A stretch of 64,000 nt of DNA from SFEL01 sp963640685 (GTDB lineage Bacteria > Bacillota > Clostridia > Christensenellales > CAG-138): the NCBI GenBank assembly GCA_963640685.1, contig CAVIAA010000003.1:59614-123613 (forward strand), read 5' to 3'. A program made the translations under genes and the position numbers. This document shows positions 24,303-33,922 of the stretch, in pieces. The first letter of the stretch is position 1; the number at the start of each line of letters is the position of its first letter. The notes below the pieces were generated by a model. The model had not been told where the DNA came from. It saw only the letters and a list, made by a program, of their open reading frames with translations, and ran no database searches.

Positions 24303-26648
24303 ATGAATAAGGATAAGGACACCGCTCACTCCGAGCACAGGGTCGGCAGGAGCGAGGTGCGCGTTGATGCCTTCGACAAGGTAACGGGACGCACCAGGTA
24401 TTACGAGGATCAGATGCCGGGCGGCGCGCTGTATGCCCGCATCAAGCACTCGACCATCGCCCACGGCTTTGTAAAGAGCATCGATACTTCCGAAGCAGTC
24501 AGCATACCCGGCGTTGTGAAGGTACTCACCTGCTTTGACGTGCCGGATATACCCTTCCCGACGGCCGGACACCCCTGGAGCATGGACCCGAGCCATCAGG
24601 ACGTTAAGGACAGGCATCTGCTCAATACCCACGTTCGCTACTACGGCGACGATATCGCGGTGGTAATTGCCGAAAACGAGGTCGCGGCGAATCAGGGCGT
24701 TCGGGCGCTTAAGGTCGAATACGAGGAGCTGCCCTTCGTGCTGGATGTCCAGGATGCTATGAAGGACGGCGCGCCGCAGCTTCACGACAGCTTCCCGAAC
24801 AACATACTCAAGCACACCACCGTAAACAAGGGCGACTATGCTTCGGCCTCCGCAGAGCCCGGCCTTATAAAGGTCGAGGGCTGGTACAACACGCCAACGG
24901 TGCAGCACTGCCACATAGAAAACCACGGCTGCTTTGCATACGAGGAGAACGGGCGCATAACCGTCGTCGCCTCAACCCAGATACCGCACATAATACGCCG
25001 CGTGGTGGGTCAGGCGCTGGGTCGCCCCTGGTCGGATATACGCATAGTCAAGCCTTATATCGGCGGCGGCTTCGGCAACAAGCAGGACGCGCTGTATGAG
25101 CCTCTGTGCGCATGGTGCTGCACTCAGGTCGGCGGCCGCTGCGTGCGCATAGACTGCTCCCGCGAGGAGACCTTCGTTTCCAACCGCGTTCGCCATGCGA
25201 TACGCTTCCATATAGTGACCTGGCTGCATAAGGACGGAACCATCGCCGCGCGCAAGGTCGAGTGCTTCTCAAATCAGGGCGCGTATGCCTCGCACGGGCA
25301 CAGCATAGTTGCAAAGGCGCTCGGCTCCTTCCCGCAGATATACCCCTGCGACCACTTTGAGGGCGACGCCTACACGGTATTCACAAACAGGCCGGCGGCG
25401 GGCGCAATGCGCGGCTACGGCATGCCGCAGGCCTCCTTTGCAGACGATGCAAACATCGACGAATGCGCAAGAGCCATAGGCATGGATCCGCTGGATTACC
25501 GCGACAAGGTGATAATGCCCAAGGGCTTTGTGGACGGCTTCTCCAAGAACGAGAACTACTACGATTCCTTCCGGCTCTGCCTTGAAAAGGGTGCAGAGGC
25601 GATAGACTACCGCAGAAAGGTTCAGGAATACGCAAAGGATACCGGCCCTGTGCGCCGCGGCATCGGCCTTGCGGCCTTCTGGTACAATACCGCCGTATAC
25701 CCGATATCCCTCGAGACCAGCTCCAACCGCATGCAGCTCAACCTTGACGGCACCGTCACCATGCAGTGCGGCGAAACCGAGATAGGTCAGGGTGCGGACA
25801 CCGCCTATGCGCAGATGACCGCGGAGGTTGTCGGCCTCAAGAGCTATAAGGACGTTCGCGTGGTCAGCTGTCAGGATACCGACATCACGCCGACCGGCCT
25901 TGGCGCATACGCCTCAAGGCAGACCTACGTTGCGGGCTTCTCAATTCGGCAGACCGGCGACCTGCTCAGGCAGAAAATACTGGACTACGCCTGCGAGGTA
26001 ACGCGGCAGCCGGTGCACAATATGGACATAATAAACGGCGACATAGTTCGCGTGCCGGATGGGCGGGTGCTGATGAGCCTTTCCGAGCTTGCGATGACAG
26101 CGCAGTACAACCCCGTTCACAGCGAGCATATAACCGCCGAGTCCACCTATACCATACGCAACAACGCATATTCCTTCGGCTGCACCTTTGCGGAGGTCGA
26201 GGTGGATATACCGATGTGCAAGGTAAAGCTCGTTGACATAGTAAACGTTCACGACTGCGGAAAGCTGATAAACCCCGCGCTGGCTGAGGCGCAGGTTCAC
26301 GGCGGAATGAGCATGGCGATAGGCTTCGGCCTTTCGGAGCAGCTGCTCTTTGACCAGAAGACCGGCAGGCCGCTCAACAACAATCTGCTGGATTACAAGC
26401 TCTCCACCTTTATGGATCACCCAGATCTCCGCGCGGAGTTCATAGAGAACCCGGAGCCGACCAACCCCTTCGGCACAAAGGCGCTCGGCGAGCCGCCTGC
26501 CTGCTCCGGCGCGCCGGCAATACGCAACGCGATACTCAACGCGACCGGCGTTGCAATAGACACCGCCCCCATCACCCCGCATATACTCTACGCCGAGTTC
26601 AGCAGGGCAGGGCTTATTCAGGATCAGTGGCTAAAGGAGGAAAAATAA
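24303..26648 (+). CDS. xdhA: Xanthine dehydrogenase, molybdenum-binding subunit
   Basis: A 781-residue large subunit of a three-subunit molybdenum hydroxylase oxidising hypoxanthine and xanthine. Visible features are GGGFGNKQD (cofactor-contacting Gln), the substrate-side Arg in AMRGYGMPQ, the cofactor motif GETEIGQGADT and the catalytic Glu in ALGEPPACSG near the C-terminus. AAGGAGG precedes the ATG. It forms a complex with the two genes that follow. The neighbouring mocA supports a cytosine dinucleotide cofactor. Whether a selenium-dependent form is used cannot be told from sequence. Confidence 0.93.
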   Translation: MNKDKDTAHSEHRVGRSEVRVDAFDKVTGRTRYYEDQMPGGALYARIKHSTIAHGFVKSIDTSEAVSIPGVVKVLTCFDVPDIPFPTAGHPWSMDPSHQDVKDRHLLNTHVRYYGDDIAVVIAENEVAANQGVRALKVEYEELPFVLDVQDAMKDGAPQLHDSFPNNILKHTTVNKGDYASASAEPGLIKVEGWYNTPTVQHCHIENHGCFAYEENGRITVVASTQIPHIIRRVVGQALGRPWSDIRIVKPYIGGGFGNKQDALYEPLCAWCCTQVGGRCVRIDCSREETFVSNRVRHAIRFHIVTWLHKDGTIAARKVECFSNQGAYASHGHSIVAKALGSFPQIYPCDHFEGDAYTVFTNRPAAGAMRGYGMPQASFADDANIDECARAIGMDPLDYRDKVIMPKGFVDGFSKNENYYDSFRLCLEKGAEAIDYRRKVQEYAKDTGPVRRGIGLAAFWYNTAVYPISLETSSNRMQLNLDGTVTMQCGETEIGQGADTAYAQMTAEVVGLKSYKDVRVVSCQDTDITPTGLGAYASRQTYVAGFSIRQTGDLLRQKILDYACEVTRQPVHNMDIINGDIVRVPDGRVLMSLSELAMTAQYNPVHSEHITAESTYTIRNNAYSFGCTFAEVEVDIPMCKVKLVDIVNVHDCGKLINPALAEAQVHGGMSMAIGFGLSEQLLFDQKTGRPLNNNLLDYKLSTFMDHPDLRAEFIENPEPTNPFGTKALGEPPACSGAPAIRNAILNATGVAIDTAPITPHILYAEFSRAGLIQDQWLKEEK

Positions 26649-26649
26649 T

Positions 26650-27531
26650 ATGTACGACATGAAAGCGCTGTATGAGGCATCCTCCGTTCAGAACGCCGTT
26701 GAGCTGCGCCTTGAGCACCCGGAGGCGCAGATAATCGCCGGCGGCAGCGATGTGCTGGTGCAGATGCGCGAGGGCAAGCGCGCGGGCAAGGAGCTCATCT
26801 CGATATACGGTCTGGACGAGCTGCGCGGCGTATCCATAGATGCGGACGAGAATATCCGCATAGGCTCCCTTACCAGCTTTTCGCACATCACCCGCGACCC
26901 GATAATACAAAAGTACATAAACGTGCTGGGCGAGGCGGTAGATATGGTCGGCGGGCCGCAGATACGCAACATAGGCACGATCGGCGGCAACACCTGCAAC
27001 GGCGTCACCTCTGCCGATTCCGCCTCCACGCTGCACGCATGGGATGCGATAGTTGAGCTTACCGGCAGCGAGGGCAGGCGGCAGCTGCCGATACACGATT
27101 TCTACATAAAGGCCGGGCTTGTGGATATCCGCCCCGACGAGATACAGACCGCGATAATAATACCCAAGGTCAGCTATGAAAACACCTTCGGCCACTATAT
27201 CAAGTATTCCATGCGCAACGCAATGGACATAGCAACGCTCGGCTGCAGCGTAAACGTTCGCCTCTCGGCGGATAAAAAGACCATTGAGCGGGCGCGCATC
27301 GCCTACGGCGTTGCAGGCCCTGTGCCTATGCGGGCAGAAAAGGCGGAGGCCGCCGCAAACGGCAGGCCGGTCAGCATGGAGACCGTCGAAACCTTTGCGC
27401 TGAGTGTGCTTGAGGACATCAACCCGCGCGACTCCTGGCGCGCGAGCAAGGCGTTCCGCCAGCATATCGCAGTTGAAACGGCAAAGCGCGCAATGATAGA
27501 ATCCATAGCATTGGCGGGAGGTGAGCTGTAA
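26650..27531 (+). CDS. xdhB: Xanthine dehydrogenase, FAD-binding subunit
   Basis: A 293-residue FAD subunit of the CO-dehydrogenase/xanthine dehydrogenase medium-chain family. It has the FAD pyrophosphate loop IIAGGSDVLVQMR near residue 30 and the second motif IGTIGGNTCNGVTSAD near residue 110. The ribosome-binding site overlaps the end of xdhA, and its stop overlaps the xdhC start by one base. It passes electrons from the iron-sulfur subunit to NAD+ or another acceptor. Confidence 0.93.
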   Translation: MYDMKALYEASSVQNAVELRLEHPEAQIIAGGSDVLVQMREGKRAGKELISIYGLDELRGVSIDADENIRIGSLTSFSHITRDPIIQKYINVLGEAVDMVGGPQIRNIGTIGGNTCNGVTSADSASTLHAWDAIVELTGSEGRRQLPIHDFYIKAGLVDIRPDEIQTAIIIPKVSYENTFGHYIKYSMRNAMDIATLGCSVNVRLSADKKTIERARIAYGVAGPVPMRAEKAEAAANGRPVSMETVETFALSVLEDINPRDSWRASKAFRQHIAVETAKRAMIESIALAGGEL

Positions 27532-28016
27532 TGGCACAGTACAAGCTGATCCACTGCAACATAAACGGGCAGGACGTTGAAAAAATGGTTGATGTAAGGG
27601 CTTCCCTTACTGATATGCTCCGCAACGAGTACCACCTTACCAGCGTTAAAAAGGGCTGCGAGGTCGGCGAGTGCGGCGCGTGCAACGTGCTCATAGACGG
27701 TGAGTGCTTCAACAGCTGCATTTACCTTGCGGTATGGGCAGAGGGCAAGCACATACGCACGCTTGAGGGGCTGCTTGGGCCAAACGGCGAGCTTTCGGAT
27801 ATTCAGCAGGCCTTCATGGAGGAGACCGCCGTTCAGTGCGGCTTCTGCACCCCGGGCTTCATAATGACCGCAGTCGAAATACTGGAATCCGGCAAGGAAT
27901 ACACACGCGAGGAGCTGCGCAAGCTGCTCTCCGGCCACCTCTGCCGCTGCACCGGCTACGAAAACATACTCAACGCCGTGGAAAAGACCATGAAAAAACG
28001 GCTCGGGAAGGCATAA
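27531..28016 (+). CDS. xdhC: Xanthine dehydrogenase, [2Fe-2S] subunit
   Basis: A 161-residue small subunit with two [2Fe-2S] clusters. The plant-ferredoxin-type cluster is bound by CEVGECGACNVL and a following Cys (about 43-63), the second by CGFCTPGF and CRCTGY (about 103-142). It relays electrons from the molybdenum subunit to FAD. It ends the operon at a strong bidirectional terminator. The name xdhC is used here for the iron-sulfur subunit, not for the CoxI-type insertion chaperone. Confidence 0.94.
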   Translation: MAQYKLIHCNINGQDVEKMVDVRASLTDMLRNEYHLTSVKKGCEVGECGACNVLIDGECFNSCIYLAVWAEGKHIRTLEGLLGPNGELSDIQQAFMEETAVQCGFCTPGFIMTAVEILESGKEYTREELRKLLSGHLCRCTGYENILNAVEKTMKKRLGKA

Positions 28017-28021
28017 GCCGC

Positions 28022-28049
28022 AAAAAGACCGCCGAACGGCGGTCTTTTT
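28022..28049. terminator. Bidirectional terminator between xdhC and the aminopeptidase
   Basis: AAAAAGACCGCC, loop GAAC, GGCGGTCTTTTT: a near-perfect stem with A and T tracts for both convergent transcripts. Confidence 0.9.
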
Positions 28050-28069
28050 ATTTGCTTTCTATCCGCTCT

Positions 28070-29134
28070 CTATATTTCTATCAGCTCATGCGGCACCGAT
28101 ATCAGGTTTTCGTTGCCGTCCTCCTTGATTATCACCTGATCCTCTATCCTTACGCCGCCCCAGCCGGGTATATACAGCCCGGGCTCTATTGTGGTGACCG
28201 TATTCGGCCGGTATACCGTTCCGCCGGCCGGGTTTATGAAAGGCTGTTCGTGAACGAACAGGCCGATGCCATGGCCGACGCCGGTGTAGTGATACTTGAA
28301 GTACTCGGTATTCTCTATCGCCTTTATTGAGACCCTGTACACCTCTGCGGTGTCTATCCCCGCCTTCATTACGGCAAGAGAGTCCTCCAGCATCTGCTTT
28401 TCCAGCGCATAGACGTGCTTCTGTTCTTCCGTAGCTTTGCCGACCACCACCGTGCGGGTCATGTCGCTCATGTAGCCGTTGAACTGGCAGCCGTAGTCCA
28501 TCAGCACAAAGTCGCCGTATTGCAGCGCCCGCTCCGAGGGTATGCCGTGCAGCAGGCTGGTGTTCGGGCCGGAAATGAGTATGTTGCCGTAGGGCTGCGT
28601 ATCCGCCCCCTCAAATACCATATATGCGGACAGCTTTGCCGCAAGCTCCTTTTCGGTAACGCCGACATGTATGTCATCCAGTATGCGGTAAAACGCACGG
28701 CAGGCGATATCGCAGGCGGCGCGCAGATACTGTATCTCCTCCTCCGTCTTTATGCTGCGGAGCTTTTCTATCTCGCCCGCGGCGGAAACCAGCTCCGCGT
28801 CTGTTTCGCTCCTCAGCGCGCTGTATAGCTGATAGGTCAGCGCATCGTCCTCAAAGGCTACCCGGTGCAGCCCCTGCTCCTTTATTATCTCCGCCGCGGC
28901 CTTCATAACGCCGCCCTTAGCCCGCCAGTTTACGACCTTTATATCGGGACATTCTATCCCCGCCTGCTCGGTATACCGCGGGTCGGTCAGGAGGAATGCG
29001 CCGTCAGGCGTTGCAAGCAGGTAGGAATCCGCCCCCTTAAAGCCGCTCGCCCAGCGAACGTTTGCCCCCTTCATCAGAAATATGGCGTCCGCCGTTCCCT
29101 TTGCAAAAAAGCCCTTTATATTTTCGTTAAACAT
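28070..29134 (-). CDS. M24 family Xaa-Pro aminopeptidase
   Basis: A 354-residue dinuclear-metal peptidase of the aminopeptidase P/prolidase fold with a creatinase-like N-terminal domain. Metal ligands are the two Asp in MDYGCQFNGYMSDMTR, His in GVGHGIGLFVHEQP, Glu in TIEPGLYI and Glu in VRIEDQV. It lies 16 bases behind oppD as the last gene of the oligopeptide importer operon, so it probably cleaves proline-containing peptides brought in by Opp. A second, unrelated M24 peptidase lies at 53.2 kb. Confidence 0.9.
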   Translation of the reverse strand: MFNENIKGFFAKGTADAIFLMKGANVRWASGFKGADSYLLATPDGAFLLTDPRYTEQAGIECPDIKVVNWRAKGGVMKAAAEIIKEQGLHRVAFEDDALTYQLYSALRSETDAELVSAAGEIEKLRSIKTEEEIQYLRAACDIACRAFYRILDDIHVGVTEKELAAKLSAYMVFEGADTQPYGNILISGPNTSLLHGIPSERALQYGDFVLMDYGCQFNGYMSDMTRTVVVGKATEEQKHVYALEKQMLEDSLAVMKAGIDTAEVYRVSIKAIENTEYFKYHYTGVGHGIGLFVHEQPFINPAGGTVYRPNTVTTIEPGLYIPGWGGVRIEDQVIIKEDGNENLISVPHELIEI

Positions 29135-29150
29135 ATCTCGCCTCTCGTGC

Positions 29151-30188
29151 TTATCTTATATCGTCCAGCGTAACGTGCTCGCTCTTCATCCATGCCGGGC
29201 GCATCTCATCCGACACCTCCTTGAGGTTGAGCCAGCAGGCCGCGCAGTGACCCTCCCCCGCCTCAACAAAGGGCGGCTGCTGTTTTTTGCATATGTTCAT
29301 CGCGTATTCGCACCTTGCGGCAAACGCGCAGCCGGCCGGCGGCGCAAAAAGATCCGGCGGTGCGCCGTCTATGCTTACGAGCTCCTCCCTGCCCTCAGCG
29401 TTCAGCTTGGGCATTGATTTGAGCAGCCCGCGGGTATAGGGGTGCCGCGGCTGGTAAAATACGCTCCGCGTAGGCCCGTTTTCAACTATCTTGCCCGCAT
29501 AGAACACCAGCACCCGCTCCGCCATGTTTGCAACGACGCCTAAGTCATGCGTTATCAGTATTATAGACGTATTGAACTTTTTTTGCAGCTCCTGCATGAG
29601 CTCGAGTATCTGCGCCTGTATCGTCACATCCAGCGCCGTCGTAGGCTCGTCGGCTATGAGCAGCTTGGGGTTGCAGCACATCGCTATCGCGATCATGACC
29701 CTCTGCCGCATGCCGCCGGAGAGGCTGTCCGGATATTCCTTCACCCTCTTTTCCGGGTTTGCGATGCCGACAAGGCCGAGGTACTCCTCCGCCTTTTTCA
29801 GCGCCTCCCTTTTGCTGAGCCCCTGATGCTTTACCAGCACCTCGGCTATCTGCTTTCCAACCGTCATGGTCGGGTTAAGGCTGGTCATCGGGTCCTGAAA
29901 TATCATGCTTATATCGTCGCCGCGAACGGCCTGCATCTGCTTTTCGCTAAGCGTTAGCAGGTCGCTGCCCTGAAAGATTATCTCGCCGCCCTCAACGCAG
30001 CCCCGCGGTATGAGCCCCATTACGGACTTCGCCGTAACGCTCTTTCCGCAGCCGGATTCGCCGACTATCGCAACGCACTCGCCCTCGCCTATCTCAAGGC
30101 TGACGTCGCGAACCGCCTTTACCCGCCCGCCGTAGGTGCCGAAGGATACGCTGAGTCCCTTTATCTCAAGTATGTTATTATTTTCCAT
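29151..30188 (-). CDS. oppD: Oligopeptide ABC transporter ATPase OppD
   Basis: A 345-residue ABC ATPase with Walker A GESGCGKS, signature LSGGMRQRV, Walker B LLIADEPTTALD, and a C-terminal oligopeptide/dipeptide cysteine cluster domain (AARCEYAMNICKKQQP), as in OppD/DppD. The start at 30188 follows AGGAGG with good spacing; 14 upstream residues in frame have no support. It pairs with OppF, whose gene lies in the divergent unit at 34.3 kb. Confidence 0.9.
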   Translation of the reverse strand: MENNNILEIKGLSVSFGTYGGRVKAVRDVSLEIGEGECVAIVGESGCGKSVTAKSVMGLIPRGCVEGGEIIFQGSDLLTLSEKQMQAVRGDDISMIFQDPMTSLNPTMTVGKQIAEVLVKHQGLSKREALKKAEEYLGLVGIANPEKRVKEYPDSLSGGMRQRVMIAIAMCCNPKLLIADEPTTALDVTIQAQILELMQELQKKFNTSIILITHDLGVVANMAERVLVFYAGKIVENGPTRSVFYQPRHPYTRGLLKSMPKLNAEGREELVSIDGAPPDLFAPPAGCAFAARCEYAMNICKKQQPPFVEAGEGHCAACWLNLKEVSDEMRPAWMKSEHVTLDDIR

Positions 30189-30201
30189 ATCCCGGCCTCC
30201 T

Positions 30202-31161
30202 TTAGTATTTGCCCCGCATCTTGGGGTCAAGCGCGTCGCGCATGCCGTCGCCCAGCATGTTTATCGAAAGCATCGTCGTGCAGATAAAGAACGCCGGGAT
30301 TATGAGCTGATACGGATATACCCGGTATACCTGAACTGCGGTCTGCGCCAGCGTGCCCCATGAGCACATCGGCGGCTGAACGCCGATGCACAGGAAGGAG
30401 AGGAACGCCTCGTCAAATATTACCTTCGGTATGGCCATAGTCATGTTGGTTATTATCAGGCCGCTTATGTTGGGTATCATGTGCCGCAGTATTATGCGCT
30501 TATCCGACGCGCCCAGCACCCGCGAGGCCATTACGTACTCCATGCTCTTGAGCTGAAGTATCTGGCCGCGAACGAGGCGCGCAGAGCCTATCCAGCCCAC
30601 CATACACATTGCGATTATCAGCGAGAATATGCCGCCCTGCGGCCAAACCGTGCGTATGAGTATTGCGATTATCAAAGACGGTATGCCGTATAGAACGTCG
30701 ATTATCCGCATTATCACCATATCCGTTCTGCCGCCGAAGTAGCCCGCAACGCCGCCGACCAGGCAGCCTATCGCGGTGTTCACGAGCACGACGAGAATGC
30801 CTATCGAAAGCGAAACGCGGGCGCCCATCCAGTTCCTGACCCAAAGATCGCGCCCCGCCTGATCCGTTCCGAACAGGTGCTCGGCGCTCGGCGCAAGGTT
30901 CATCTCGGCGGAGTTCTGTGTTGCGTAGTCATAGCCAGAAAGCATCGGCGCGAATATCGCAAGCAATATGTATACCATGAGCACCACGAGGCCGATTGTC
31001 GCAAGCGGGTTTTTGCGCAGCTTTATCCATGCATCCTGCCAGTAGGTAAGGCTGGGGCGAACCACCTTGTTAAGGTCGTCCCTCTCCCTTTGTGCGCGGC
31101 GCATATCCTCGGCATCAAAGCCAAAGCGTTTTTCGGAGGAAATGACGGTATTACTCTCCAT
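30202..31161 (-). CDS. oppC: Oligopeptide ABC transporter permease OppC
   Basis: A 319-residue permease with an N-terminal cytoplasmic stretch, about six transmembrane helices and the permease coupling motif around ASRVLGASDKRIILRH. It carries the OppC N-terminal signature HLFGTDQAGRDLWVR. GGAGG lies 5-8 bases before two adjacent ATGs (31164, 31161). The start overlaps the end of oppB by about 11 bases. Confidence 0.88.
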   Translation of the reverse strand: MESNTVISSEKRFGFDAEDMRRAQRERDDLNKVVRPSLTYWQDAWIKLRKNPLATIGLVVLMVYILLAIFAPMLSGYDYATQNSAEMNLAPSAEHLFGTDQAGRDLWVRNWMGARVSLSIGILVVLVNTAIGCLVGGVAGYFGGRTDMVIMRIIDVLYGIPSLIIAILIRTVWPQGGIFSLIIAMCMVGWIGSARLVRGQILQLKSMEYVMASRVLGASDKRIILRHMIPNISGLIITNMTMAIPKVIFDEAFLSFLCIGVQPPMCSWGTLAQTAVQVYRVYPYQLIIPAFFICTTMLSINMLGDGMRDALDPKMRGKY

Positions 31162-32149
31162 CATTTGCACCTCCCTCCAGCTCCAAGGCTATATCCATTT
31201 GGGGCTCCGGCTCCTTTTTCTTTGCCTTTGCGCCCCCCGCGAGCTTTATGCGCGGGTCGATAAGGCCGTACAGTATATCGACTATCAGGTTCGCAGTAAC
31301 CAGGAACACCCCGTAAAACGACGTCATGCCCAGCACCATGGTATAGTCAAGGTCGTTTATGCTCTGCACATAGAACTTGCCCATGCCGGGTATTGCGTAT
31401 ATCTTTTCCAGCACAAAGGTGCCGGTGAGCACCGCCGCGGTGAGCGGGCCCATCGTGGTGACTATCGGCAGTATGGCGTTGCGTATCTCGTGCCGCCATA
31501 TTATCTCCAGCTTGGATAGTCCCTTTGCCCTTGCGGTCATGATATAATCCTGATTTATTACCTCCATCATGCTGGAGCGCATTAGGCGGGTAACGAGGCT
31601 GAGCGTATACAGGCTCAGAGCAAACACAGGCAGTATGGTGTGCCTAAAGCTCATCCACTGACCTGCGGGCAGCCACTTGAGCTTTATCGCAAACACCAGC
31701 TGCAGCAGCGTGCCTATTATAAAATCCGGCATGGAAACGCCTATTACCGCTATCAGCACGCAGATGTAATCCAGCGCCTTGCCCGCATGCTGCGCGGCGA
31801 CTGTTCCGAGGAGCAGGCCGACTGCAAGCGCAAGCACCAGCGACCTTGCGCCGAGGCTTGCGGAAAACGGGAAGGTCTGGGCGATAACGGAATTTACCGT
31901 TCTGCCGGGGTATTTCAAGGATACGCCGAGATCGCCCTTTAGCAGGTTGGTAACGTAGGTGAACCATTGCTCTACAAGGGGCTTATCAAGGCCATAATAC
32001 GCCATCATCTTTTCCTTGATGGCTTCGTTTGTCTTTTCGCTCGTAAACGGGTCGCCGGGCAGCAGCCGAACCAGCACGAATATTATCGTTACCAGCACCA
32101 GCACTGTGACGACCGCTATTATGCAGCGCTTAAGTATGTATTTTCCCAT
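31151..32149 (-). CDS. oppB: Oligopeptide ABC transporter permease OppB
   Basis: A 332-residue permease, six helices, beginning in the usual OppB way with LKRCIIAVVTVLVLVTIIF, an early LLPGDPFT, and the coupling loop ARAKGLSKLEIIWRHEIRNA. It forms the membrane channel with OppC. It follows oppA after 111 bases that contain a GC-rich hairpin, which may lower expression of oppBCD relative to oppA. Confidence 0.88.
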   Translation of the reverse strand: MGKYILKRCIIAVVTVLVLVTIIFVLVRLLPGDPFTSEKTNEAIKEKMMAYYGLDKPLVEQWFTYVTNLLKGDLGVSLKYPGRTVNSVIAQTFPFSASLGARSLVLALAVGLLLGTVAAQHAGKALDYICVLIAVIGVSMPDFIIGTLLQLVFAIKLKWLPAGQWMSFRHTILPVFALSLYTLSLVTRLMRSSMMEVINQDYIMTARAKGLSKLEIIWRHEIRNAILPIVTTMGPLTAAVLTGTFVLEKIYAIPGMGKFYVQSINDLDYTMVLGMTSFYGVFLVTANLIVDILYGLIDPRIKLAGGAKAKKKEPEPQMDIALELEGGANDGE

Positions 32150-32195
32150 AGGCTATGTTTCCTTCTAAAAAGATTAAACAAGAAGATTATAACTA

Positions 32196-32236
32196 AAGGG
32201 GAAAGGCCGCGCGGCCAACCGACCGCGCAGCCCCGT
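32196..32236 (-). terminator. GC-rich hairpin between oppA and oppB
   Basis: On the minus strand GGCTGCGCGG pairs with CCGCGCGGCC (one G-U) around an 8-base loop, and GGGG/CCCC can extend it. The T-tract after it is short (TTT), so it is more likely a partial terminator or 3' stabiliser than a full stop. Confidence 0.5.
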
Positions 32237-32260
32237 TTTGGTCTTTATTTGCCCTTATCT

Positions 32261-33922
32261 TTATTCAAAGTAGCCAAATGCCCAGTCGGTCTGGGAGCCG
32301 AGGTAGAAGCGGTTCACGTTCTTGAGGTTGCTCTTGTATGCGTAGGGCACCTCGCGCACCTGCAGGGGAACCATGCCGGCCTCGTCCATGAGTATCTGCT
32401 CGGCCTCTGCGTACATCGAAAGGCGGGTCTTGGCGTCTGCGTAGTTATTTGCGGTGTTCACCAGCTCGTCATACCTTTCGTTTGAGAACTTGCCGCCGTT
32501 CTGCGAGTTGGTGGATACGAAGTAGCTCAGGTAGGTGTAGGGGTCATCGTAGTCGGGCATCCAGCCGGCGTAGATGAGGTCAAAGTCGCCCGCAACGCGG
32601 TCTGCCAGCATCGCCTTGTATGTGACCTTCTCTATCTCGACCTTTATGCCGAGGGTACGCTGCCACTGATCCTGGCAGTTTTCAACTATGAGAGCCGCAG
32701 TGTTGTCATCGCTTATCTTTAGCTTTATGGTTATCTCGGAGGGGTCGGATATGCCCATCGCGGTCATTGCGGCTGCGAGGTGCTCCTTTGCCTTGTCAAG
32801 CTCTGCTGTGGTCTTGTATGTGTCGATTGGGAACATTTCGCAGTAGGTCTTGCCGTCGGTTCCCGCAACTGCGGGGAGCACGAAGCGGGTAGCGGGGCTG
32901 TACAGGCCGTTGGTCGCAACCTTTACGTATTCCTCGCGATCCAGCGCGTAGTTCAGCGCAAGGCGGAAATCCTTGTTGCCGAGTATCGGATTGGTCTCGC
33001 TCGCGATGTTGATGCAGTACCAGTCCACCGCGCCGCTCATGTAAGAGGTTACGGTGTAATCCGGCAGCAGCGATGCATCTTGCATATACGCCGGCGCCAT
33101 TGCGGTAGGTATGTTTGCAAGGCTCATTTCGCCGGTCTCCAGCATTGCAAAGGCGGCCTCGGTCTCCATTACTATCAGCTTGCACTCATCGAGCTTCACT
33201 GCCTCGCGGTTCCAGTAGTTCTCGTTGGGCACCATCGTGATGCTCTGATCCGGCAGGTACTCGGAAACCACAAAGGGGCCGTTTGTCAGCATGGAATCCG
33301 CGGAAAGCGCATACTGATCGCCGTATTTTTCGATCAGCTCCTGCTTAACGGGGTAGAAGCAGGGCATATCGAGGAAGCCGAGGTAATAGGGAGCCGGGGT
33401 GTCAAATTCTATAACGAAGGTGTTGTCATCCGGTGCGGAAACGCCAAGCTCCTCAAGCGGCAGCGAGCCGTCCAGAACCCCAGCGGCGTTCTTTATCTCA
33501 TACAACACCCAGCTGTAGCTGAAGCCCTTCTCGGGGTCCGCAAGGCGGCGGAAGGAGTATACAAAGTCGTTCGCCGTGAGGGGTGTGCCATCGCTCCAGC
33601 AGGCGCCCTCGCGCAGGTGGAAGGTCATCTTTAGGTTGTCCTCCGCGATCTCCCAGCTTTCCGCAACGCCGGGGTTGATGTCGTTGAGGCTGGTGCGGAT
33701 GAGTCCCTCGCATATGCCCTTGAGGGGGACATACGACGCCGCAGAGTTAAACTGCTGAGGGTCGATGCTCGGTATGGAAGCCTCGGTAATGACCAGCTTT
33801 TGGGCTGTGCCGCCCTCGGCGGTCGTTTCGCTTCCCGTTTCCGCCGCGGGCTGCTGATAGGTGCAGGCGACCGCCGCGAAAGCCATTGCAAGGATCAGAA
33901 AGATACACGTCAACTTCTTCAT
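32261..33922 (-). CDS. oppA: Oligopeptide-binding lipoprotein OppA
   Basis: A 553-residue family 5 extracellular solute-binding protein. The signal peptide ends in a lipobox FAAVAC (Cys20). The protein contains the family motif LREGACWSDGTPLTANDFVYSFRR, only part of which is quoted here as WSDGTPLTANDF, and a late peptide-binding domain. It delivers peptides to OppBC. It is the promoter-proximal gene of oppABCD-pepP. Codon use is richer in ATC than in neighbours, which suits an abundant binding protein. Confidence 0.9.
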   Translation of the reverse strand: MKKLTCIFLILAMAFAAVACTYQQPAAETGSETTAEGGTAQKLVITEASIPSIDPQQFNSAASYVPLKGICEGLIRTSLNDINPGVAESWEIAEDNLKMTFHLREGACWSDGTPLTANDFVYSFRRLADPEKGFSYSWVLYEIKNAAGVLDGSLPLEELGVSAPDDNTFVIEFDTPAPYYLGFLDMPCFYPVKQELIEKYGDQYALSADSMLTNGPFVVSEYLPDQSITMVPNENYWNREAVKLDECKLIVMETEAAFAMLETGEMSLANIPTAMAPAYMQDASLLPDYTVTSYMSGAVDWYCINIASETNPILGNKDFRLALNYALDREEYVKVATNGLYSPATRFVLPAVAGTDGKTYCEMFPIDTYKTTAELDKAKEHLAAAMTAMGISDPSEITIKLKISDDNTAALIVENCQDQWQRTLGIKVEIEKVTYKAMLADRVAGDFDLIYAGWMPDYDDPYTYLSYFVSTNSQNGGKFSNERYDELVNTANNYADAKTRLSMYAEAEQILMDEAGMVPLQVREVPYAYKSNLKNVNRFYLGSQTDWAFGYFE

